Positions 47,600 to 64,000 of a stretch of DNA of 64,000 nucleotides are shown in pieces (the first letter of the stretch is position 1; each line of letters begins with the position of its first letter). The DNA comes from Doris montereyensis (taxonomy: Eukaryota > Mollusca > Gastropoda > Nudibranchia > Dorididae): assembly GCA_037039925.1 (NCBI GenBank), contig JAXRKP010000799.1, positions 82,501 through 146,500 of the forward strand. Reading direction: 5' to 3'. Under the pieces are notes generated by a model that saw only the letters and a list, made by a program, of their open reading frames with translations, was not told the DNA's origin and ran no database searches. Made by a program: the position numbers and the translations under genes.

Positions 47600-49240
47600 A
47601 GAAACCTCAAGGTGCAAGTGAATACTCAATAATGTAGATATTGTAGAATGTAAAAATTGATGGATGGTGAATGAATGATTTATGATAAGTATCTGTTTTT
47701 ATTTGTTTTTTATCTGTTCTTGTTTTCATTCTTTTACTTTTTACCTTCTCTTTTGTGTCTTGTCAATATCGCGTATGTATCTACATGTAGACTGGTCCTC
47801 CTCCAAGGAGGTTACTACAATATCAAGAAGAAGAAGAAGAAGAAGAAGAAGCTAAGCTGATTTGTCTATGATTATTTTTTATGTGTATTGTTTCACCGCA
47901 CTTTCTATTTACTCACCTTTGCATCTTTATATATATATATATATATCTCCTAAAATGTATACATTTAACGTTTAACTTAAGTTAAATTTGTTTTTGTTTA
48001 AATGCATTGATGTATTCTTTTATTTTTCAACGGTCTGTCTGTCTGACTCTCTCTCTCTCTCTGTGTCTGTGTGTCTCTCTCTCTCTCTCTCTCGGTTTTA
48101 AAGCATTAATAAGGATGATTGAATTGAATTGATGACATGATAATATTGATAAGCTATTTTTCCTCCTCTCTCTCTCTCTCTCTCTTGGGCACTCTCTCAT
48201 ACAGCCAGTGAGACAAGGGGCTATGAGAAGATAAATATATTTTATATACATGTAAACTATCCTTTATCAGTCTGGAGTCATGCAAAAAAAAAAAAAAGAA
48301 AAGAGTTAAAAAAAAAACTGTAATGGAACTACATTGGCCGGCTTTCCACTGATTGTTAAGCTTATAACAGCCGACAATTTCGCGGTTTTCAGCATTATAG
48401 ATGTGTTGTAATTATAATTGTATCGTGTTGCAATTAATTAGTGACAACAGTGTTATTTCATACATTATACTCATTGCATTGAGATGGTGTTTTTCAATGG
48501 AGTCTGTGTGTTACTTGAGTACAGAAATAAACTTATCCAAGGAGCGACCAAAAAATCCTAAAGAAAAGATCAATGCCAAAAAATCCCACGTTCATCACCA
48601 TCGATGACAGAGACATTGACTTATTGAAGAGGTAACATCATTTATTTACTTATCTGTGAGGTGGAAGAGATGTTGCTTGCACCTGTAGGCAGGTTTGAGT
48701 TTACTGAAGGCTAATGGAGTTAACCCCCAAAAAGAAAATCACAACATGCTGACTTGCATATGGATCTTGGCTGTCCCGGTAGGGGGGGGATCTCGAGGTG
48801 GCAGCCCCACCATCTACCTAGGGTACAGTAGGCTAATCATCTGCTTACCCAAAACCAACCGATTCAGAGAAACAAAGAAGCAAAACCAACAACCCATTGA
48901 GGATGACATCAAGCAAAGAAAAATAGAAGTGACTCAGGCAAAGCTTGCGAAAAGATCCAATGAATATCACAAGATTTGCCCTGAAATGGAAACCACAAGG
49001 CAAAACAAAGAGGTGGCGACCCATTAGCCAAACGTAGCTAGGTCTATTCAGACTCCGCAAAAGTAATGGCGGCGTGGAAAGCAATGCCAATAACAAACTA
49101 GGCCCCTACCACAGTATGCCTCATGCCTAGAAAAATCTGGACTCTACTCCTAATTTCACAACACTACCGACTGTGCTACAACTACAACAACGTCTTTGCC
49201 CAACAGTTTCATCTCAACTGCAAAGTTCCATCCTGAGATA
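47600..49240. other. Intergenic region, mixed low-complexity sequence
   Basis: Contains (AAG)n at 47823-47852, a short TA run near 47930, CT pieces at 48045-48095 and 48165-48185, and a 110-codon frame at 48695-49027 that overlaps repeat-like sequence (GGTGGCAGCCCCACCATCTA). I do not regard that frame as a gene. Confidence 0.45.
49015..49185 (+). repeat. Body of the tRNA-SINE family seen at 63329
   Basis: It shares TAGCTAGGTC-ATTCAG, GAAAGCAATG, AACAAACTA, ATGCCTAGAAAAATCTGGAC and TCTACTCCTAATT with 63445-63560. Confidence 0.6.
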
Positions 49241-49244
49241 AGTT

Positions 49245-49400
49245 TGCTTGTTTGTTTCATTAAAATTTACTTCGTCCACCATTGTGGTGATCTCAGGGTA
49301 AATTTAGAGGAAACAGCAAAATGAAAGATAATTGACAAAAGGAAAGGAAAGAAATAGGACCTACCAGCAGCACCATGTCGCCCATTGAGATAAGTAATGA
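49245..49400 (-). repeat. Repeat C, copy 14
   Basis: TTTGTTTCATTAAAATTTAC, GTCCACCATTGTGGTGATCT, CAGGGTAAATTTAGAGGAAA and AGGACCTACCAGCAGCACC: the cleanest - strand copy. Confidence 0.8.
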
Positions 49401-49609
49401 GCTAGGCAACACCAGGTCAAATCTCTTGATATTATTTCAAAGTCCTCGGTGTCAACAACAATCTTATACGGAATAACATAATTAAATTAGTAGTAACAGT
49501 ATTGTTAAGTATTTAGTAGTATGTTTTATTTTCTATTGAGCTTTAAGTTAAATAAGACTAGGAAGGGGATCTTTAAGTTCATTTCATTTCAACTTTTATA
49601 TATAAAAAT

Positions 49610-49955
49610 GGCGTCAGTGGCTGAGTTGTTACATTGCCGGACTTTGGATCATGAGGTCCAGGGTTTAAGTTTAAATCCTGGCAAAGCTAGGCTCCACACT
49701 GTGTTCCTTGTAGTAACACACAGACTCCATTGAAAAACACCATCTCAATGCAATGAGTATAATGTATGCATACAACATGCATTTGCCCCAACTCAACCTA
49801 GGTGCAAATGGGTACAAGCACAAGCTCTGAAGTCAATACCTGCATCAGAATAACGTCCAGGCCAGGAGGAGATTACTATCACCTGTTCCGCTTCCTGCTA
49901 TAGAATATGGGATAAGCTCCAGCTCTATGGGCTGTAAAAGCCGCCTTGTAGTAAC
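49610..49955 (+). repeat. SINE-B copy 5
   Basis: The head (GTCAGTGGCTGAGTTG, CGGACTTTGGATCATGAGG, AAATCCTGGCAAAGCTAGG) and the tail (ATAAGCTCCAGCTCTATGGG, CCTTGTAGTAACTTAA) are both present; an insertion expands the middle. Confidence 0.8.
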
Positions 49956-50074
49956 TTAATTTTTTTTTTACTTTAAATTTGCAAGTAATCGGTATTGTAA
50001 AATGAATAACGTCACAGAAAATCATTTCTAAAGAAAGGAAAACAGAGATAATGCTGAACAAGTTCAACAAACAT

Positions 50075-50080
50075 TTTATT
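50075..50080 (-). promoter_or_regulatory. SMYD4 polyadenylation signal
   Basis: TTTATT on the + strand (AATAAA in transcript sense), about 155 bases after the stop codon. Confidence 0.55.
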
Positions 50081-50234
50081 TCACAAACAGATTTTCAACA
50101 AAGTACGGAAATCATGAAATATCTCATCTATGTATGGGAGAAAAAAAACTTTTTTTTCCTTCTAATTTTGGCGTCAAAATAAAAATCTGGATTAGCATCA
50201 AGTTTTTTGCATTGACACATTTAACGTGAAGGCA

Positions 50235-58826
<8,592 letters not shown>

Positions 58827-60048
58827 CTGAAAGAAATGAAAAGAGACTAAGAATAAGATGAAAATAAATTCTTTATCGGAAACGATGCTGCCTCAATTTG
58901 TCTACATGCTATGCATGGTGTCAACGAGCAATTCAAAGGTCCAGTGTGTAAAATTAACGAGGAAAAGTCTACTTGTTGCTTTATGTGTAATGTCTATGTA
59001 TTGTAATACAATAATGTGTTGATGTACATGTGATGCGCCTTGAGCTCTCCAGGGGAAAGTCGCACACTAAATTGCTTATTATTATTCAATACATTTGGAG
59101 ATGTCGTAGCAAAAGTGCATTGTTGTGAGTTTGCAATTACGATGACGCTGGTTCGGTAACACTTGGCTGACCCATTGTGTTTTTTCATGACATTGTACTC
59201 TTAGCAAATGTACCTCACTCAACTCAGGTATGAATGAGAACCCAGCTACAACAAATAGAGAAAGATCTTGGCAGTGTTAGTAACAAAGCACCTAACGGGC
59301 TATTGTACTGTGTTATGCTCCCCAGGGAATTGAGAAGGACTTTGAATGAAATGGCCTGCTGGGGGATAAATGATGTACAGTTTGGTGAGTCTGCATTTGT
59401 GCCGGGATACACACTATAAATCCATCTCTATGTTTCTCTTTTAAAGGCCGGTGGTTTCTCTACTTCTTGCATGTCCACGTCAGAGCATTGATTGATCAAT
59501 TATTTCTTTTCTTTTGGACAATGGTTCCATTGATGCGGATATAGCACCTGTAATAAGCTATCAGGTGCAGTACTGCCGTTATGACATGAAATTCACTTTT
59601 TGACATTTTCCGATATTTTGTGCCCTAATTAATCTACCCGTGTCAGCAAAATAACTCTCCCCCCAAAAAAAAAGAGAAATAAGAGCATTATAAATTTCAA
59701 AGACTCCCGTATCTGCATTTCGGCACACCTCGTTACCAAATGAACTGCAGTATGTGTGTGTGTCTCTCTCTCTCTCCTTCCTGTCTATTTATCTGTCATT
59801 GTCTCTGTCTCTCTGTCTCTGACTGTATGTGTATCTGTCTATCTGCCTGCCTGACTGCATGTCTGTCTCCCTCCCTCTCTCTCATTGTTTCTGTCTCTTC
59901 GTTTCGCTGTCTCTGACTATCTGTCTGTTCGTCTATCTGACTATCTGTATGACTGTCTGTCCGTCTCTCTCTCTCTCTCTTTCTCTCCCATCCATCTCTC
60001 CTGTTTCCTCTCTCTCTCTTATTCTTCTCCCTCCTCTCTGTGCCCCCC

Positions 60049-60055
<7 letters not shown>
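58827..60055. other. 5' side of the visible SMYD4 exons, no exon recognised
   Basis: Probably intronic. Holds a 61-codon + strand frame at 59234-59419 without recognisable similarity and a CTGT/CTAT-rich tract from 59760. No MYND or N-terminal SET motif was found on the - strand. Confidence 0.45.

Positions 60056-60057
<2 letters not shown>

Positions 60058-60132
<75 letters not shown>
60058..60132. repeat. (CT)n microsatellite
   Basis: About 37 CT units at the end of a longer CT-rich tract that starts near 59760. Confidence 0.97.
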
Positions 60133-60133
<1 letters not shown>

Positions 60134-60212
60134 TAAAGCTTCTTTGTTTACGTAAAGCATCCTTATTTTTATGAATCAATTGGACTATTTTTAAAAATTT
60201 ACTTCTGCACAG

Positions 60213-60318
<106 letters not shown>

Positions 60319-60917
60319 GGAGAGCAAGTGAGAAAGAGAGAGAGAGAAAGAGAGAGACTCAGAGAGATATATTTAGATATACAATATTTCTTTTTGCATA
60401 ACAGTAAAACTCTAAATCATATCATATTTGTGTTTTAATTTGTATGTTGTCGTTGGGTTTTTTAAATTTCTGTGTGCAAAATTCGAGTTCTGTATGAAGG
60501 ATATGTAGTAACTTTTTTTTAATGATTAATGGTTTTTAACTTTTAAAAACAAATTATCTGATTTAATTATACCATTTCCATCTGTTTTTCTGTTCTGTTT
60601 TCTTGTACATGTAATGTTATTTTTATTACTGGTATTGGTACATGATCTTGCCATTTTTGTTGTTGTTGATATGATTGTTGTTATTGTTACACATTTAACA
60701 GTTATATATACATGTTAACAAAATTGAGGAGCCTGAGGAGAGATTTTCATACCGAGAACCAATAGTTACAATTGTAGTACACCCATAGTTAAGTAGTAGG
60801 TGAAGAAAAGGATTAGTGAATAGTTACGTAACTTGCTATCCATCAAAGCTAATGAATTCATAGCAGCCTAGTACGAAAGCAGAGTCTCCCCCAAACGGTC
60901 GTCAGTGGCGATTACGT

Positions 60918-61268
60918 ATATGGCACTTCAAATGGTAATCGCGAGAGATTTCTCAGCCAGGAAGAGCACCATATGTGTCGAACGAGCTGAGACCTATGGA
61001 TATGGCGTTTCATTTGATAATGACCTGTGGATTTTGTCCGTTACATTTCCAAACAAAGTGCAGCAAGAGGTATATTACGTAATCCACTATGATCAGATGG
61101 TTGCCTGTTTATTTGAAAACGTCTATGTCACAGGGCAATAGTTTGGTGTACTTAGTTTGGTATTTGAGTGCAGTATATATATTTTAGAGACCAAAAAATG
61201 TTCTTATCGATTGCGGCTAAACGAGATCTAGTCCGGCTTTACATACGGCACTTCATTTGATAACGGTG
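60918..61268 (+). repeat. Three spaced copies of a 20-base phrase
   Basis: TATATGGCACTTCAAATGGTAA (about 60918), ATATGGCGTTTCATTTGATAA (about 61001) and ATACGGCACTTCATTTGATAA (about 61242) are related; each is followed by a G/C-containing turn. The 78-codon frame at 60905-61141 spans the first two and is not recognised as a gene. Confidence 0.5.
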
Positions 61269-61481
61269 GAGTAGAAAGAGGGACGCAAGGTGATCTCTCA
61301 AGAGGAATCCAATCTATGTCTATATCAATAATTCAACCTGTCTACATTCATATTTCATACCAGCTGGCAAACCTGAGTGACGTTTAAGACAAACAAATAA
61401 TAAAACACGACCCCATTTCAAAGGGTTGAATTTGTTTTTGGTAAAAGAATTGACTTCAATTACAAGGAAAAAAAACCAAAC

Positions 61482-61619
61482 ATGCCATTTAAAAAGTTCT
61501 TCCTGCCAATAGAACCGTCCTCAAACTCAGATGAGCAATACCCACCTGAAAAGAAAAACAACAGAAAACGAAGAAACAGATTAAAACGAAATTTGTCCAA
61601 ATTCACATTCAAAGGCTAA
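61482..61619 (+). CDS. Small basic ORF, function unknown
   Basis: 45 codons from ATG to TAA. The N-terminal half is neutral (MPFKKFFLPIEPSSN), the C-terminal half very basic (EKKNNRKRRNRLKRNLSKF). No similarity recognised. An ORF this short is expected by chance, and I list it only because of its bipartite composition and its closeness to the ORF at 61831. Confidence 0.2.
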   Translation: MPFKKFFLPIEPSSNSDEQYPPEKKNNRKRRNRLKRNLSKFTFKG

Positions 61620-61830
61620 AAACAAACTTGCTGGTATTTCAACAAGAAACCAAGAACACCCCTCCCCCTTCCAGTGACTTCAGTAATAGGTACGTCAACT
61701 ACATATTTAACTACTTTCTGTGAAACAGGACAAGTGCTAATTTCATTAAATGACATGATGATACGCGTCTCTTGAACATAAAACAATCTGCAAACATTAT
61801 ACTCATCTTAAATTTCTTTTTCTTTCTTTC

Positions 61831-62106
61831 AAGATTCAAAATGCCCGGAAAAATGCATTACTGTATGGGAACATTAGGATTGACGTCAAAGTTATGAACC
61901 CCCCCGCTATGATAGCCAGGAGTGACACGGACAACATCACATACATACGGAATGGAGAAGGTCCAGGTATGGACACTCCGTTCTGTGGTAGGCCTGGTAA
62001 GCCGCACTGCGACACGTGTCTGAGCAAAATAGTACCAGGGAACATCTGTCGCAACTGGGGAGGGACAAGGGACAAAGGAAAAGGAAAAGTATTAAAGTGT
62101 GTTTAA
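61831..62106 (+). CDS. Unidentified cysteine-containing ORF or exon
   Basis: An open frame of about 91 codons starts after a good 3' splice-site-like run (TTTCTTTCTTTCAAG, ending about 61834) and stops at TAA. Notable segments: RKNALLYGNIRIDVKVMNPP, SDTDNITYIRNGEGPGMDTP, FCGRPGKPHCDTCLSK (Cx6Cx2C) and a Lys/Gly-rich end. Composition looks protein-like (varied, few Ser/Leu runs) and unlike neighbouring repeat. The opposite strand is also open over part of it. I cannot assign a family; it may be an exon of a + strand gene or part of a decayed mobile or viral element. Confidence 0.35.
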   Translation, partial: KIQNARKNALLYGNIRIDVKVMNPPAMIARSDTDNITYIRNGEGPGMDTPFCGRPGKPHCDTCLSKIVPGNICRNWGGTRDKGKGKVLKCV

Positions 62107-62220
62107 GTGAGAACACTTACAGTAAATGAAAACAAAAACCAGAGACAGCAAAACAAACCACTCACAAACACAAACAAATTCCATAATAGTTAAAAAAAAA
62201 ACACAATCAAACCTTTCAGT

Positions 62221-62540
62221 CTTCAATTTGATGTGATTTGACCCACATCCACAACTAAGATGATCTCAGAGCTTTTGGCAGGATTTTAATTTAGCCCGAA
62301 CTGCCCTGTAAACAGCTAAGGGATCTTTAACATGCACAGAGTGTTGTGATCTGCACACTGGACCTCATTTACATCGTCTGTCTCCAATGGGACTAGGTGT
62401 TGATCCACCTTCCTGGAACAGGGCAGAGAATTTTACTAAAAGAAAAAAAATTGTGAAAGCTTGTCAACTGTCGGAGCTTGAACCCACAATATTTTTGTTG
62501 AGAGGCCAACACCTTACCACTGGACCACAGAGTCCTGTGA
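62221..62540 (-). repeat. SINE-A copy 6
   Basis: CACATCCACAACTAAGATGA, AACAGCTAAGGGATCTTTAAC, GACTAGGTGTTGATCCACC, GGAGCTTGAACCCACAA and GGACCACAGAGTCC. Sense to the - strand genes. Confidence 0.88.
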
Positions 62541-63088
62541 GTTTTCAAGCCATGTCTAAGTTTACCAATGTTACGATACAAACCTAATGGCAGACAACGG
62601 CAAGGGAGAGAAACAATGGTGGCAGTGGCTGTCGTAGTGGTCGGGAAGGAGGATGGCTGAAAGGGCTTTCTACAATGATGGTGGCACCTTGAGGATTTCC
62701 TCTGTGGCCTGTATGGAGGAAGGGGAACAATGAGCATTAACGTCATCGTCTTCATATACAATTATCATACATTTCTCTCCCTCTCTCTTTCTTCCTTGTT
62801 CTTTCTCTCTCACTCTCTCTCTTGCTCTATGTCTGTATGTCTCTCTTTTCTTTCGTTCTCTCTACTCTCGTTTATTAAGTTTGAAATGAACAAAATTGAT
62901 TTATCAAGCGAATTGTATGGTTCCAGGAAAAGTCAGAGATATTAAATCATTCAGACGCTATTCATAACCGCACTGTATGTGAGATTGTTGTAGATAATCC
63001 AAAAAATATGTTACATATGGCAAATCAACAGGAGCAATGTACGGTATGTTATATATGGCTTCACACTAGGAAGGCAAAAACAGCATAC

Positions 63089-63233
63089 CTGTAAATGCCG
63101 CGTCTTCTCTGAAGAGTAGGCCAAAGTTATAGCCCTTGTTGCCTGGGTGACAACTTTATTGGCCCTCCATAGACAACTGGCCGATTGGTAACCGCCTCAC
63201 TCATTACCTCCCCTGTGTTATCTCTGTGGGGAA
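63089..63233 (-). CDS. Candidate internal exon, unassigned
   Basis: Bordered on the - strand by a CCCCACAG acceptor (63236-63234 side) and a GTATGC donor (63088-63083). One frame reads DNTGEVMSEAVTNRPVVYGG and then, after a one-base frame change typical of this assembly, NKGYNFGLLFREDAAFT up to the donor. The wording looks like a conserved protein, but I do not recognise the family. It could be an upstream exon of SMYD4 or belong to another gene. Confidence 0.4.
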
Positions 63234-63328
63234 AGGAAGAAAGAAATCTGGTTTGTGACGATGACCATGAAACATAAAGGATAACATAAAGGATAACGGT
63301 AAAGATTGAGTTACAGTCTATACACAGG

Positions 63329-63610
63329 AGGCGTCGGTGGCTCAGTTGCTAGAGCGGCAGACTACCACCCAGGAGGCCAGAGTTCGATTCTCAAGTCTGG
63401 GCAATTTTTCTATGCCCTCCTGTCGACCCAGCAGCAAAATGGGTAGCTAGGTCAATTCAGGTGAAAGTAAAGGTGGCCTAGAGAAAGCAATGACAAACTA
63501 AAAACATTGTGCCGTATGACTAGAGAAAAAAATCAGGACTCTACTCCTGATTACCCTACCCTCAACTATTGAGTATGGGACTTAGTACTTAGTAGTTTAC
63601 TTTACTTTTA
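63329..63610 (+). repeat. tRNA-derived SINE (third family)
   Basis: Head GTCGGTGGCTCAGTTGCTAG (box A) and GAGTTCGATTCTCAAGTC (box B), then GGGTAGCTAGGTCAATTCAG, GAGAAAGCAATGACAAACTA and ATCAGGACTCTACTCCTGAT. A body-only relative lies at 49015-49185. Confidence 0.8.
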
Positions 63611-63914
63611 TACATACACAGGTGTAGTCCCGTTGACTCAACTCAATTTATCACATTCCACAGCAAGCCATTTCATTCAAAGTCCCCTCAGCTCCCCAAG
63701 GAGCATCTAATGTTACAGGGATGTAAATGATAAATGAAAAAATATATCTGAAAGTCTCTGAAATGTGAAATTTTCAGACACCCAACACCTCCTGTACCGT
63801 ATTTAATCTCATATTTACAACAACAATGTCCTCTTCCTCAACCTTCCTAATATATTTAGAAAGGAATTCATCATTATAATCTTTAGCTGACAGTAAAATG
63901 ACAGCCATTCCCAC

Positions 63915-64000
63915 CTGAATTTGTTCTTAGAAGTAAGATGAAACACATCTACTGGTGAATGGCCATCAATAAACCTAAACTTTTGACAGGCCATCCCCAA
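63915..64000 (-). CDS. Candidate exon running off the window edge, unassigned
   Basis: On the - strand an open frame (GMACQKFRFIDGHSPVDVFH then LTSKNKF) ends at AG followed by a GTGGGA donor (63914-63909). Non-repetitive and protein-like. The acceptor or start codon is beyond position 64000, so identity cannot be judged. Confidence 0.3.

Noticed and set aside
48695..49027. 110-codon + strand frame
   Set aside because: Overlaps repeat-like sequence and continues into a SINE body; low-confidence chance frame.
59234..59419. 61-codon + strand frame
   Set aside because: No family resemblance, no exon borders and short enough to be chance.

Overview
The window is animal nuclear DNA. Every recognisable gene is split by GT-AG introns, the non-coding space is full of microsatellites, minisatellites, tRNA-derived SINEs, MITEs and transposon relics, and no bacterial gene organisation is present. 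A lophotrochozoan, most likely a gastropod mollusc, is my best guess. It rests on general appearance (long CT/GA runs, CTAGATCT-rich tracts, tRNA-SINE density) and not on a diagnostic marker.

Four conserved genes can be assembled exon by exon. On the + strand are a DRAM2-like autophagy modulator (1383-9014, six coding exons) and MYG1, a DHH-family exonuclease (20118-27940, seven coding exons). On the - strand are DCAF7/WDR68, a WD40 scaffold (44989 down to 33916, eight coding exons), and the C-terminal two thirds of SMYD4, a SET-domain methyltransferase (58826 down to 50235, eight exons seen; the 5' part is unresolved or lies beyond the window). MYG1 and DCAF7 converge, with a 2.35 kb 20-bp minisatellite and about 3.4 kb of low-feature sequence between them.

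None of these genes gives one long open frame even within exons. All four carry single-base insertions or deletions, mostly in homopolymers, inside otherwise perfectly conserved exons with intact splice sites. I read these as base-calling errors of a noisy long-read assembly, not as four neighbouring pseudogenes.

Layout: 1-1382 upstream sequence rich in AGATCT; 1383-9014 DRAM2-like gene; 9015-20117 repeat-rich intergenic or 3' sequence (TA run, 40-bp array, about 0.9 kb of CT repeat); 20118-27940 MYG1; 28139-30490 minisatellite; 30770-33915 repeats and low-feature sequence; 33916-44989 DCAF7, whose introns hold a Tigger/pogo element, an RTE-type LINE relic and a piggyBac-like MITE; 45621-46005 foldback MITE; 47189-47542 GA tract; 50235-58826 SMYD4; 58827-64000 intronic or intergenic sequence with two unassigned candidate exons and one unidentified ORF.

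The genes do not form a pathway. They are independent housekeeping functions: lysosome/autophagy membrane protein, RNA exonuclease, kinase/ubiquitin-ligase scaffold and lysine methyltransferase.
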